This document shows, piece by piece, positions 52,213 to 61,070 of a stretch of DNA of 64,000 nt. The stretch is from UBA4717 sp045580165 (GTDB lineage Bacteria; Bacillota; Clostridia; Oscillospirales; CAG-272), in NCBI GenBank assembly GCA_045580165.1, contig JAZNNG010000077.1:12163-76162 (forward strand). The letters are read 5' to 3'. The number at the start of each line of letters is the position of its first letter. Position 1 is the first letter of the stretch. Below the pieces are notes generated by a model. That model was not told where the DNA came from and ran no database searches. It worked only from the letters and a program-made list of their open reading frames with translations. Both the position numbers and the translations under genes were made by a program.

Positions 52213-53223
52213 ATGCCGGTGGATATCAGCTCAAAGCTATCCGGACTACCGTCTGTTGTACGAGAATACTGTATGAGTAAGCTCGTTATCGAAAACAAGT
52301 CACCGAAAACGGTTGAGGAATATGCAAGCGACCTTAGGATATTTTTCAAATTTATGATGATCCATAAAGGACTCTCGTCTGCACGGATTACAGATTATGA
52401 AGAATTTTCTACGGTTGATATTAGTCGCATTGACGTATCTTTTCTGAACTCTATATCTACTGTGGACGTATACGAATATCTTATATATGCTCAAAGCGTG
52501 CGCAAAAACGAATGGTGTGCAAGAGCAAGAAAGCTATCAGCAGTAAAGAACTTTTTCAAATACGTTACTGTAAAAATGCACTTGACGGACCACAATCCCG
52601 TAAAGGATATAGAAAGCCCCAAGCCTAAAAAGACACTTCCTAAGTTTTTAACGCTCGAGGAGGCGCAACTTCTGTTAAATGCAGTTGCAGAAGATAAAGA
52701 ATCTCCGTTTCTCGACAGAGATTACGCTATTATAACGCTTTTCCTCAACTGCGGAATGCGTTTGTCCGAGCTTGTTGGAATAAACAAAACCGACATAAGC
52801 GCTGATCTTGCCACTGTCAGAGTAGTCGGTAAGGGTTCTAAAGAAAGAGTCCTTTATCTCAATAACGCTTGTAAGGTCGCCATCACTTCGCATCTCAATA
52901 TACAAAACAAAAGACTTGATATTAAGGACACGAACGCTCTATTTTTAAGCAGGCTCGGTACAAGGATAAGTGTTAAAACCGTACAGTGGGTAGTAAAAAA
53001 ATACCTCGAGAGGGCAGGACTTGAAAACAGGAAAATGTCTGTTCATAAATTGAGGCATACTGCGGCAACTCTGATGTACAGAACGGGAAAGGTTGACGTA
53101 AGAGTTCTCAAGGATATACTTGGTCACGAACAGTTAAATACTACACAGATCTATACACACGTAAGCGACGACTCAATGAGAGCCGCTGCAGAAGCAAACC
53201 CTATGGCAGACATAAAAAAATGA
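52213..53223 (+). CDS. Tyrosine recombinase XerC/XerD-like
   Basis: A 336-residue site-specific recombinase. The SAM-like N-terminal domain (about 18-140) precedes the catalytic domain with R in CGMRLSELVGI, the HxLR box VHKLRHTAATLMYRTG, and the H...Y end LGHEQLNTTQIYTHVS. The tyrosine nucleophile is in IYTHV. Length and domain order match chromosomal Xer proteins that resolve dimers at dif, but it may also be an orphan. A strong AGGAGG precedes ATG 52213. No phage or integron genes lie beside it. Confidence 0.9.
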   Translation: MPVDISSKLSGLPSVVREYCMSKLVIENKSPKTVEEYASDLRIFFKFMMIHKGLSSARITDYEEFSTVDISRIDVSFLNSISTVDVYEYLIYAQSVRKNEWCARARKLSAVKNFFKYVTVKMHLTDHNPVKDIESPKPKKTLPKFLTLEEAQLLLNAVAEDKESPFLDRDYAIITLFLNCGMRLSELVGINKTDISADLATVRVVGKGSKERVLYLNNACKVAITSHLNIQNKRLDIKDTNALFLSRLGTRISVKTVQWVVKKYLERAGLENRKMSVHKLRHTAATLMYRTGKVDVRVLKDILGHEQLNTTQIYTHVSDDSMRAAAEANPMADIKK

Positions 53224-53252
53224 CCCTCGCACGACTGCGAAGGTCATTTTTT
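53221..53252. terminator. Bidirectional terminator between xer and Cof-type phosphatase gene
   Basis: TGACCCTCGCA-CGAC-TGCGAAGGTCA with TTTTTT after it and AAAAAAA before it; it overlaps the recombinase stop codon and closes the miaA run on the other strand. Confidence 0.8.
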
Positions 53253-54066
53253 ATATGGTAGAATCTATGTATTCTATAAGTCCCGCGACCGCGCCGTTAT
53301 CGTTGGAGCAAACGACAACGTCGGAATAAAGCTTAACTTCCTTTAGTGAGTTTTCGGGACAAGCCGCTACGTCAGATTGCTTGAGCAAATCAATATCGTT
53401 TTCGTAATCGCCGATTCCGTACATGCAAATAGGACCGTGCTTAGCCTCAAGCATATGCTTGACCTCAAGAGCACCGACGCCTTTAGTTGCTTTAAGATTG
53501 AACAATTCGAGCTGAGTAGGTGAGGAGCGCGCAATCTGATAAAGCCCCTCTGCTTTAACTTTTATAAACTTTGAAGCAAGATCAAGGTTATCCTCATCCC
53601 CCACAAAAACCACCTTGTGCCAATCGTACGTCGGGAGATTCTCTATATCGGTTATCACAAAAAGCTCGGGATTGGCGCTGATGCGTTTAAGGTTTTGCTT
53701 GAGCGTTTCTCCGATTACATAATATTTGTTGTCGGCAGTAACCCTGACGCCTATATCGGAAAAGCTTGACAAAGCGGTTTTTATCATAGAAATAATAGGA
53801 CCGGGAGCAATGCATATTTCTCTGAGACGACGGTTACTTTCGGGGTCATACAAATACGAGCCGTTGCAACAGATAACGGGAGCGTTTACGAGCTTTATTA
53901 CGTCCGGCTCAAGTGTAAGCTCGTTTCTGCCTGTTGCAAACGTAAAAAATCCGCCGTTTTCCTTGAAGTAGTTGATGGCATCTACGTTAATGCCTACCAT
54001 TCCCGCTTCTGAGTCAAAAAACGTACCGTCAAGGTCACTTACTATCAGTTTATTATCAAATTTCAT
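53251..54066 (-). CDS. HAD phosphatase, Cof/YidA type
   Basis: A 271-residue HAD-IIB hydrolase. Motif I is LIVSDLDGTFFD, motif II FFTFATGRN, the motif III lysine is in LEVKHMLEAK, and motif IV is MYGIGDYENDIDLLKQSDVAACPENSLKEVK. Cof-type enzymes dephosphorylate sugar phosphates, pyridoxal phosphate or nucleotides. ATG 54066 follows AGAGGG. Its gene is the last of the long minus-strand run, 48 bases beyond rluD. Confidence 0.85.
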   Translation of the reverse strand: MKFDNKLIVSDLDGTFFDSEAGMVGINVDAINYFKENGGFFTFATGRNELTLEPDVIKLVNAPVICCNGSYLYDPESNRRLREICIAPGPIISMIKTALSSFSDIGVRVTADNKYYVIGETLKQNLKRISANPELFVITDIENLPTYDWHKVVFVGDEDNLDLASKFIKVKAEGLYQIARSSPTQLELFNLKATKGVGALEVKHMLEAKHGPICMYGIGDYENDIDLLKQSDVAACPENSLKEVKLYSDVVVCSNDNGAVAGLIEYIDSTI

Positions 54067-54113
54067 GATCCCTCTTATTTTTCGTATTATTGAAATTCGG
54101 TCTAAGAAGTATA

Positions 54114-55052
54114 TCACATTTTTCTTAGTTTTTCAAGTATTACTTCAAAATACTCGGGCAAACCCGAATCAAAATGCATATATTCGCCGGTAATAGGGTG
54201 TTTAAAGCCTATTTCACGCGCGTGCAAGCATTGACCGCATAAAATTGAAGCGTTTGCTTTTTCAAATTTATCAAACGTATTTTTATAAACTGGGTCACCT
54301 ATAACGGGATGTCCGATGCTGGACATGTGGACTCTTATCTGATGAGTGCGCCCGGTTTCAAGCTTTAACTCAACGTAATCGTATCGGTCAAAGCTTTCAA
54401 CAACCTTGTAGTGAGTTACGGCATTTTTGGCAAGCTCGGTGTATTGGACGGCCATACGCTTGCGTTCAATAGGATGACGTGCAATTGGTGCGTCAATAAT
54501 CCCTTCCGAATTTTTGAGTGATCCGGTTACTATTGCGTTATAAACCCTTGTGAACGAATGGGTTTTGATTTGTTCGGCAAGTCCGACGTGCGCTGCATCG
54601 CTTTTGGCAACGATAAGTAAACCGCTTGTGTCTTTATCGATCCTGTGGACAATACCCGGTCTTATGAGACCGTTAATAGAGGAAAGCGAGCCTTGACAAT
54701 GGAACATAAGTGCATTAACGAGCGTCCTGTCAGGGTTTCCGGGAGCAGGATGCACCACCATTCCTTTTGGCTTGTTTACAACGAGTAAGTACTCATCCTC
54801 ATACACAATATCAACAGGTATGTTCTGGGGAACGGCATCAAGAAGCTTGGGCTCGGGAAGTATAAGCTCAATCCTATCGGATATTCCTATGCGATAATTC
54901 TTTTTTACTGGTTTACCGTTCACGGATACGTTTCCGTCGGTCAAGAGCTTCTGAGCTGCCGAACGCGTAATTTCGCATTGATTTGATATATAGACGTCTA
55001 TACGTTCACCACAGGTCACGGGGAGCGTATTCAGTGTAATTATCTCACTCAT
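54114..55052 (-). CDS. RluD-family pseudouridine synthase
   Basis: A 312-residue enzyme with an N-terminal S4 domain (ERIDVYISNQCEITRSAAQKLLTDGNVSVNGKPVKKNYRI). The catalytic domain has the active-site Asp in GIVHRIDKDTSGLLIVAK, and ELETGRTHQIRVHMSSIGHPVIGDPVY. It isomerises uridines in 23S rRNA or tRNA. Following lspA directly is the classical Firmicute order. ATG 55052 has a weak ribosome site, so the true start may differ by a few codons. Confidence 0.9.
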   Translation of the reverse strand: MSEIITLNTLPVTCGERIDVYISNQCEITRSAAQKLLTDGNVSVNGKPVKKNYRIGISDRIELILPEPKLLDAVPQNIPVDIVYEDEYLLVVNKPKGMVVHPAPGNPDRTLVNALMFHCQGSLSSINGLIRPGIVHRIDKDTSGLLIVAKSDAAHVGLAEQIKTHSFTRVYNAIVTGSLKNSEGIIDAPIARHPIERKRMAVQYTELAKNAVTHYKVVESFDRYDYVELKLETGRTHQIRVHMSSIGHPVIGDPVYKNTFDKFEKANASILCGQCLHAREIGFKHPITGEYMHFDSGLPEYFEVILEKLRKM

Positions 55053-55074
55053 ATTATTGAAAATGCAGGGGAGC

Positions 55075-55566
55075 TTAAGAAATCCCCTGCGTATCCTTGT
55101 CATTTTCTTGTTTGAACAGATAAAGTATCATCAAAGCCGCGCCTATGGTTACGAAGGTATCGGCAAGATTAAAAATAGGGAAGTTGATGACCTTGAAATT
55201 AATAAAATCAACTACATATCCGAGGAAAACTCTGTCTATCATATTGCCGATCCCCCCGCCGAGAATCATAGAGAGAGAGCAAGAAAGAAGTGAAGAATTT
55301 TCCTTGTTAAAAAAGAGGTACGCAGCTATCGCTATTATTGCTATTGACGAAATCGTCATAAATACCCAGCGATTTTCAGAAAGCATACCAAAGGCTGCGC
55401 CTCTGTTTTCGTGATATGTAAAATGAAATATTCCGGGAATCGCGGCAAAATCTATTTCGCCTGTATCCTTGAGAGCAAATATTGCAAGATTTTTTGAAAA
55501 CGTGTCAAGCAAAACGGATAATATAACGATGGCTGCAGACACCAACTTATTTGAAACTTTTTTCAT
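55075..55566 (-). CDS. lspA: Lipoprotein signal peptidase (signal peptidase II)
   Basis: A 163-residue four-helix membrane aspartyl protease that removes lipoprotein signal peptides. The catalytic Asp residues are in GGGIGNMIDRVFLGYVVDFI and FPIFNLADTFVTIG. HENRGAAFGML is also conserved. ATG 55566 overlaps the divIVA stop; GTG 55572 is an alternative. Confidence 0.96.
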   Translation of the reverse strand: MKKVSNKLVSAAIVILSVLLDTFSKNLAIFALKDTGEIDFAAIPGIFHFTYHENRGAAFGMLSENRWVFMTISSIAIIAIAAYLFFNKENSSLLSCSLSMILGGGIGNMIDRVFLGYVVDFINFKVINFPIFNLADTFVTIGAALMILYLFKQENDKDTQGIS

Positions 55567-55568
55567 AA

Positions 55569-56291
55569 TCACTCGTCAGCTTTTACGGTATCAATAACCT
55601 TAGTGTCACCAATATCCGAGTCCGTGCTCAAATGCTCGGTGATTCTGTCAAACACAACGGTATCTCCGCCCTCAAACAACTCATCGGGATCAAGAGAGAC
55701 CTTAGGAGTCTCTGCGGTTACCTCCATATCGAAGTCGATCTTAACCTTGGGAGTAACACCGGTTTTTCTTTTTTCAAGCTCTTCGCGGGTCTTAACAACT
55801 GCATCGTTCAGATATTCTTCGCTTGTTTTGATCTTGATAGAATCCGTTACGGCGGTAAGCTTTTCTACAAGCTCTATATGTTCCTTATACTTTTCAAAAA
55901 GTTCTTTTTTAAGCTCAGCCACCTGTTTTCTGAGACTTAGTAAGGTTTCTCTTTCTGCGTCAATCTGAACGTTGAAATCATCAAGTATAGTGTTACAACC
56001 GACTTTTGCGGAATCGATAATTCCTTCAGCGCGTTCGTTGGCTTTTTCAATAATTCTTGCAGCTACCTTCTGCGCGTTTACAAGAGCTCCGCGAACAGAG
56101 TCTTTTTCGCCTTCGAGCTCGTTTTTGACCTCAAGAGCTGCTCTGAGCTGCTGCTCGAGTTCGAAGTTTTTTCTGAACAACTCTGTATATTTACCTAAAA
56201 CGAAATCCATATATTCGTCGACTTCAGCTATGTTATATCCTCTGACAGCCTTAGTAAACGTCTTGCTTTTCAATTCACTTGGCTTTAACAT
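55569..56291 (-). CDS. divIVA: DivIVA-domain cell division/polarity protein
   Basis: A 240-residue protein. LKPSELKSKTFTKAVRGYNIAEVDEYMDFVLGKYTELF is the membrane-curvature-sensing N-terminus of DivIVA, followed by a coiled coil (about 38-165). The acidic C-terminus (PKVSLDPDELFEGGDTVVF) is likely disordered. DivIVA proteins mark poles and septa and recruit division or wall-synthesis partners. Encoded after ylmH as usual. Confidence 0.93.
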   Translation of the reverse strand: MLKPSELKSKTFTKAVRGYNIAEVDEYMDFVLGKYTELFRKNFELEQQLRAALEVKNELEGEKDSVRGALVNAQKVAARIIEKANERAEGIIDSAKVGCNTILDDFNVQIDAERETLLSLRKQVAELKKELFEKYKEHIELVEKLTAVTDSIKIKTSEEYLNDAVVKTREELEKRKTGVTPKVKIDFDMEVTAETPKVSLDPDELFEGGDTVVFDRITEHLSTDSDIGDTKVIDTVKADE

Positions 56292-56304
56292 TTTTATACC
56301 TCTG

Positions 56305-57147
56305 TTAAATGTATTTTGCGGCTTTTAGCCTGAACTTGCCTTTGACGGTTTTTGTATCCGTGCTTAAAATACGGTATTTACCGTATCCTCTGACGGATAT
56401 GATATCTGACGAAGCAATCTCCGAATCGGGCTTTGAACGAGAAAAATAATTATGTTCAACAAGACCCGAGGAAATCATACTCTTTGCTTTATCTCTCGAT
56501 ATACCGGTCAATGACGATACGACGCAATCAAGCCTTAAAGATGTTGATACCGCGTCGAACGTATGAAGATTTTGCTTTATCCTGACGGCATCCGATAAGC
56601 TTTTTTCCCAAACCTTAACGGGAGCTCTGCCAACGGTTTTTAGTTCGCTTTTGATAAACGAGGAAATTTTTGACGATACAAAAGCAAAAGCATCGTGCTC
56701 TCCGTTAACCACGATATCTCCGATTGATGAGCGTTCGATTCCGAGTCCGAGTAAGGCTCCCATATAATCTCGGTGAGTCAAAGTAGTGAAAGATGAGCAA
56801 GAGATGGACAAAAGCGTTATATAATCGCTTGCAATATCGGAAATGACCGGTAAATTATCCTGTTCACAAGGAATAAATCCCGAACTCATAAACGACGTAT
56901 ACGCCATATATTCGGGGAAGCAGAGAAGCATACCTCTTTCAAATTCAGGGTAACCGCCAAAAAAAGAAAAACAGAAAGAACCGTCCGATTCAAGGGCGGT
57001 TTTTACGAGATTTTGTTCGCGGACGTTAAGAAACGCAGACGCGCACACGTCAGAATCGATAGCTCTGTAAGCTAAATCAAGCGCATGCGATACTGTTCTG
57101 CGTTCCTCATCATCCGAAAAATTCAGGAAAGACAAGTCCTTGTGCAT
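56305..57147 (-). CDS. YlmH-like S4-domain RNA-binding protein
   Basis: A 280-residue protein with a central YlmH region (YPEFERGMLLCFPEYM, THRDYMGALLGLGIERSSIGDIVVNG) and a C-terminal S4 domain (LRLDCVVSSLTGISRDKAKSMISSGLVEHNYFSR). YlmH homologues bind RNA; recent work on the family links it to ribosome rescue. Part of the sepF-yggT-ylmH-divIVA set. Confidence 0.9.
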   Translation of the reverse strand: MHKDLSFLNFSDDEERRTVSHALDLAYRAIDSDVCASAFLNVREQNLVKTALESDGSFCFSFFGGYPEFERGMLLCFPEYMAYTSFMSSGFIPCEQDNLPVISDIASDYITLLSISCSSFTTLTHRDYMGALLGLGIERSSIGDIVVNGEHDAFAFVSSKISSFIKSELKTVGRAPVKVWEKSLSDAVRIKQNLHTFDAVSTSLRLDCVVSSLTGISRDKAKSMISSGLVEHNYFSRSKPDSEIASSDIISVRGYGKYRILSTDTKTVKGKFRLKAAKYI

Positions 57148-57148
57148 A

Positions 57149-57418
57149 CTAACCTCTGATCAAAGAAACCAATCTCTGCAAAAACGCAAGAAATACGCAT
57201 GAAACGAAAAACGTAATGTCGATCGGAAGACCGTTCATTATGTTGAACCTGTCAAAAATAATTCTTATCGGAACTATAAACGGCTCGGTAACCATATAAA
57301 CGAATTCTTCAATAGCGTTATCGTCAGAAATCGGCAGCCAGGATAGCACGACTCTCACAAGCATAAAAAACAACGTTAGTGAAAGAAACACGTCGATTAT
57401 GCTTGTGAACAAATACAT
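57149..57418 (-). CDS. YggT family membrane protein
   Basis: An 89-residue protein with two membrane helices: MYLFTSIIDVFLSLTLFFMLVRVVLSWLP, then PIDITFFVSCVFLAFLQRLV. The segment TEPFIVPIRIIFDR joins them, as in YggT/YlmG. ATG 57418 fits the family N-terminus; a GTG 24 bases earlier is possible. Usual partner of sepF and ylmH. Confidence 0.88.
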   Translation of the reverse strand: MYLFTSIIDVFLSLTLFFMLVRVVLSWLPISDDNAIEEFVYMVTEPFIVPIRIIFDRFNIMNGLPIDITFFVSCVFLAFLQRLVSLIRG

Positions 57419-57470
57419 AAATGTAAACTTTAAGCTTAACACTTGTAACGGTCCGAATATACCTTAAAGG

Positions 57471-57887
57471 TTATTCGTCAACTTCCTCGTCAGTTTCGGA
57501 AGCGGCGAGGGGATCGCCTGTAACGTCAACGTCGTGAGGTGTGATAATGAACGTATTAACGGCAACATTTTTGAAATGTCCCTGAATGGAGAAAACAACT
57601 CCGGAAAGGAAGTCGATAAGACGTCTTGCGGTTTCCTTATTAGTGTTTTCGAGATTGAGTACAACGGTCATTCCCTGAAGAAGATGAGTAGCTATCTGAG
57701 TTACGTCATCGTAAGATTCAGGCTTAACGACCTTGAGCTTAAGAGCCGCACTAGTTATAGAAGTTGTATCGTCTTCTTCGTAACCGTATTCGTCATCGAG
57801 CGCGTATTCTTCGTCATCGATTGCATCAATAACGTCGTCAGCTGCCTTTTCGTCAAATTTCTTTTTTAATGAATCAAATATGCCCAT
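57471..57887 (-). CDS. sepF: Cell division protein SepF
   Basis: A 138-residue FtsZ-membrane linker. MGIFDSLKKKF is the amphipathic membrane-binding helix, an acidic linker follows (about 18-42), and the SepF core spans about 50-122 (VVKPESYDDVTQIATHLLQGMTVVLNLENTNKETARRLIDFLSGVVFSI). The C-terminal acidic tail is short. Confidence 0.95.
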   Translation of the reverse strand: MGIFDSLKKKFDEKAADDVIDAIDDEEYALDDEYGYEEDDTTSITSAALKLKVVKPESYDDVTQIATHLLQGMTVVLNLENTNKETARRLIDFLSGVVFSIQGHFKNVAVNTFIITPHDVDVTGDPLAASETDEEVDE

Positions 57888-57905
57888 TTTTATCCTCCGA
57901 TAAAT

Positions 57906-58604
57906 TTATTTATAATTTCTTGCTCCAAAAAGGAGAGTACCGACTCGAATAAGAGTAGAACCTGCAATAACAGCTTCACGATAACTATCGCTCATACCCA
58001 TTGAAATCGTGTCCATACATATATTATGTATGTTTTTTTGCGAATTGTCAATAAAATATTGATAAGTTTCTGAAAAATATTCGACTTTTTTATTAAAATC
58101 GTCAATTTTCGGCGCAACCGTCATCAGTCCGCGCACTCTCAGATTGTCGAAAACGGCAAGCTCCCGGAGAAAAGACGAAATTTCTTCAGGCAATATCCCG
58201 CCTTTTTGAGGCTCACGGCCAATGTTAACTTCAACAAGCACGTCCATTACCTTGTTTATCGCCTTGCATCGTTTGTCTATCTCCGAGGCAAGCTTGATAG
58301 AGTCGAGCGATTGTATCATATCGACCTTATCGACGATGTATTTGACTTTATTGGTCTGCAACGTACCGATCAAATGTATCTCGACCTTTCGGTCGGCAGG
58401 GAACTGTATTTTATCGTATTTTTCCATTAACTCCTGGACGCGATTTTCACCGATATACGAGATGCCAAGCTCGTTAATAGCATAATTTATCGCTTCAACA
58501 GGCTGATTTTTCGTTACAGCCATAATACCAACGTTTCTTTCGGTGATCTTTGATACTTCGGCTTTTATTTTTTCGTAATTTGATTTTATCTCGCTAAATT
58601 CCAT
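57906..58604 (-). CDS. yggS: YggS family PLP-binding protein
   Basis: A 232-residue PLP homeostasis protein. The PLP lysine is in IMAVTKNQPVEAI, and IGENRVQELMEKYD, HLIGTLQTNKVKYIVDKVDMIQSLDSI, VNIGREPQKGG, LRVRGLMTVAP and SMGMSDSYREAVIAGSTLIRVGTLLFG are family blocks. Conserved with sepF. Confidence 0.95.
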   Translation of the reverse strand: MEFSEIKSNYEKIKAEVSKITERNVGIMAVTKNQPVEAINYAINELGISYIGENRVQELMEKYDKIQFPADRKVEIHLIGTLQTNKVKYIVDKVDMIQSLDSIKLASEIDKRCKAINKVMDVLVEVNIGREPQKGGILPEEISSFLRELAVFDNLRVRGLMTVAPKIDDFNKKVEYFSETYQYFIDNSQKNIHNICMDTISMGMSDSYREAVIAGSTLIRVGTLLFGARNYK

Positions 58605-58606
58605 CG

Positions 58607-59851
58607 TCAGTTGATCACCTTACCCTCATAGAGATCCTTGCCGCTTACAATTATGTTGTCATATACGCAAAGAACACCATACGGAGTTTTGCTGAGGTCG
58701 GGGTTTGCAGCTATGTAATAGTTCTCATTACGACCTATTATATCAATTTTACAGAAGAATACCTTGGAGCCGTACAGGATATAAACACCCTCGTTTCCGT
58801 CAACTATACGAAGCGCGCTCACCGGAACCTTAATACCGTTGATTGAATTTTCAACAATTTTTACCGATTGAAGCCTCGTAAACGAGAAGTCGGCAGGACA
58901 GTCGAAGGATTCAAAAACAAGAACTGCACCGTCTCCGTCGGTATCAGATAAGACCTTCGCTAGCTTAAGATCAAGCTCTTTGTTTCCGTTAGTTTCAAAA
59001 ACTACGGTATAAGAATTGCCGACCGAAAAGCTTTTAAGGTCGGTCTTTTTAACAGGACAAGCCAAATACCATCTGTAATCGTAAGCAATTTTACAGAGAG
59101 AGTTGATAGCGCTCTGATCCGGCGCCTCAAGTGTCATTGATTCGAATTCGTCATAAGACATAGAAAGCGCTTTGTCGGCCGTGAATGAATTCTCATATCC
59201 GTCACAGCTCGAGTAAAAATAACCCGAAATTTGTGATGTAAGAGGAGCAGAGCTATCGCCGTATGAGGATTCGTATCTTTCTCTCTGACTAAGCAGTTGG
59301 TCGACTTGGTCCTTGAACCCCGAGGATTCTCCCGTTATGATCATTCTTTTGTTCATAAGCGTTAGCATCTCGTTTGAATAGGATGCAGAAGCGGCTACGT
59401 TACGGTCGCTGAGCGAGATTCGTGTAGAATAATATAACGAGTCGATTTTTTTATCGATAGACGAAGTATCTGAGGTTAAAAATGCGTTGTCTATACTGCT
59501 TTTTTCAAGAAAATCTATTCTTTTATCGATCTCAACCAACGCGTCGCCGTGCGAGTCGGCGTGACCGCTGTATACGGCGGCGATAACGGCGTTTTTGGGG
59601 ACCTTTTCGCCATCATTAAAATAATATGAAGCTGAAGCCTCTGTTTCCCCTGCGCTTATAACCGTCTCATTTCTCATAACGTACCCATCTGCGGAAAGAT
59701 AAATTCTTTCCGTAACCGGATATGCAAATTCCGTGATAATGTTGTCTGATGATGAAAAGAAAAGATGATATACAAGATAACCGGTCAGAATGACGAAAAC
59801 GAGACCCGACAGGATATAGCTGAATATTTTACTTTTTAACGTTCTTTCCAT
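58607..59851 (-). CDS. HlyD-like membrane-anchored protein
   Basis: About 414 residues with one N-terminal membrane helix (about 10-31) and an extracytoplasmic body. The body has biotinyl-lipoyl-like beta segments (YPVTERIYLSADGYVMRNETVISA and DGEKVPKNAVIAAVYS) around a helical hairpin (about 100-220), and an RND/HlyD-type C-terminal barrel (KVPVSALRIVDGNEGVYILYGSKVFFCKIDIIGR). No ABC or RND partner is encoded next to it. Location between miaA and yggS hints at a role in the division/envelope operon. GTGGTGA lies before ATG 59851. Confidence 0.75.
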   Translation of the reverse strand: MERTLKSKIFSYILSGLVFVILTGYLVYHLFFSSSDNIITEFAYPVTERIYLSADGYVMRNETVISAGETEASASYYFNDGEKVPKNAVIAAVYSGHADSHGDALVEIDKRIDFLEKSSIDNAFLTSDTSSIDKKIDSLYYSTRISLSDRNVAASASYSNEMLTLMNKRMIITGESSGFKDQVDQLLSQRERYESSYGDSSAPLTSQISGYFYSSCDGYENSFTADKALSMSYDEFESMTLEAPDQSAINSLCKIAYDYRWYLACPVKKTDLKSFSVGNSYTVVFETNGNKELDLKLAKVLSDTDGDGAVLVFESFDCPADFSFTRLQSVKIVENSINGIKVPVSALRIVDGNEGVYILYGSKVFFCKIDIIGRNENYYIAANPDLSKTPYGVLCVYDNIIVSGKDLYEGKVIN

Positions 59852-59879
59852 TTTTTCACCACGCAAAAATTACTTCAAG

Positions 59880-60860
59880 TTACATTATATCACAAAACCC
59901 CTGAGATTTTAAGTACTCCGAAGCATTATTTACAATAATTTCAAATGTTGACTCGTTGACGTTCCCGTAAGCCTCATCAGGATAAAACCACTTTACCGAA
60001 GTGTTCCTTTTGAACCAGGTCAATTGGCGCTTTGCATAGCGTCTGGTTTCGCGTTTTATCTCTTCTACGGCGACGTCAAGTTCGGTCTCTCCGAGTATAA
60101 CGGAAAACAATTCCTTGTATCCGATAGCCTGAGATGCAGTCGTGCCCTCTCTGAGTATTTCTTTCTTATAAAGCTCGGATGCTTCCGCAAAGAGTCCTTC
60201 TTTCATCATAAGGTCAACTCTTTTGTCTATTCTTTCATAGAGCTTATCTCTGTCTAAATATGTTATACCTAAAAAGGTAGCCTCGTAAGGGCTTTCTTGT
60301 TCGTGAGATTCTGCATCCCACTCAGTCTTGGTCCTTCCGGTAAACTTATATATTTCAAGAGCTCTTATCACGCGCTTGAGATTGTTTGGATGGATTGAGG
60401 AAGCAGATTCCGGATCGATCTGTTCAAGCAAGCTGTGAACGTATGTATTGCCTTTTTCGCTCGCGAGAGCGAACAGCTCCTCTCTGTACGACAAGTCATT
60501 CTTCATATCCGAAAATTCGGTCGCGTTTACAATACTGTCTATATAAAGTCCGGTGCCGCCGCAAAGCACGGGCACTTTACCTCTCGATATAATATCGTTT
60601 ATCGCTTTGTTTGCCATAACCGCAAACGAAGCGCAGGAGAAGGGCTCCGTTGCGTTAGGATCTGCAACGTCAATCAAGTGATGCCTGACAAGGGAGAGGT
60701 CGGCATCACTTGGCTTAGCCGTGCCAATGTTCATATATTTGTAGACCTGCATAGAGTCGCACGAAACTATCTCTCCGTTAAATCTGCGAGCTATCTCAAT
60801 GGCTAAAGCGGACTTTCCTGCGGCTGTGGGTCCTACTATAACGATTATTTTACTTTTCAT
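59880..60860 (-). CDS. miaA: tRNA dimethylallyltransferase
   Basis: A 326-residue enzyme that isopentenylates A37 of tRNAs reading UNN codons. The P-loop-like IVIVGPTAAGKSALAIEIARRFNGEIVSCDSMQVYKYMNIGTAKPS is diagnostic; VPVLCGGTGLYIDSIV and the C-terminal REIKRETRRYAKRQLTWFKR segment (VEEIKRETRRYAKRQLTWF here) follow. It starts 15 bases after the stop of a 19-codon ORF with its own strong ribosome site, while its own site (AGCGGTG) is weak. Confidence 0.97.
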   Translation of the reverse strand: MKSKIIVIVGPTAAGKSALAIEIARRFNGEIVSCDSMQVYKYMNIGTAKPSDADLSLVRHHLIDVADPNATEPFSCASFAVMANKAINDIISRGKVPVLCGGTGLYIDSIVNATEFSDMKNDLSYREELFALASEKGNTYVHSLLEQIDPESASSIHPNNLKRVIRALEIYKFTGRTKTEWDAESHEQESPYEATFLGITYLDRDKLYERIDKRVDLMMKEGLFAEASELYKKEILREGTTASQAIGYKELFSVILGETELDVAVEEIKRETRRYAKRQLTWFKRNTSVKWFYPDEAYGNVNESTFEIIVNNASEYLKSQGFCDIM

Positions 60861-60875
60861 ATTAACACCGCTATA

Positions 60876-60935
60876 TTACTGAATAAACATCGCGTCACCG
60901 ATGTTTACGGCATATAAGATTTCGACTTTTCGCAT
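60876..60935 (-). CDS. 19-residue leader ORF before miaA
   Basis: ATG 60935 to TAA 60876 encodes 19 residues beginning MRKVEILYAVNIG. A strong AAAGGAG lies 8 bases upstream, better than that of miaA. The ORF and miaA share the promoter at 60972-61000. A small coupled peptide or regulatory leader is possible; it is too short to prove coding from composition. Confidence 0.45.
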   Translation of the reverse strand: MRKVEILYAVNIGDAMFIQ

Positions 60936-60971
60936 CGGTTCTGCTCCTTTTCGTCTTTCAAATTACAGTAC

Positions 60972-61000
60972 ATTATATCACAATTTCGGGTAAAATTCAA
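60972..61000 (-). promoter_or_regulatory. Promoter of miaA operon
   Basis: Minus strand TTGAAT (61000-60995), 17-base spacer, TATAAT (60977-60972). It serves the 19-codon ORF, miaA and probably the downstream genes to 53251. Confidence 0.8.
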
Positions 61001-61031
61001 GTGGTAACGAACAATTACCGAACGGAAAGTG

Positions 61032-61070
61032 CTAAAAACAAAACCGAGGGAGATACTTCTACCCTCGGTC
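61032..61070 (-). terminator. Terminator of the small-gene array
   Basis: ACCGAGGG/CCCTCGGT with an 11-base loop; on the minus strand it is followed by TTTTGTTTTT. It lies 11 bases beyond the stop of the last gene of the array and separates it from the miaA promoter. Confidence 0.85.

Noticed and set aside
52213..53223. Integron or phage integrase
   Set aside because: No attC/attI, cargo cassettes or phage genes are adjacent, and length and motifs match Xer proteins better.
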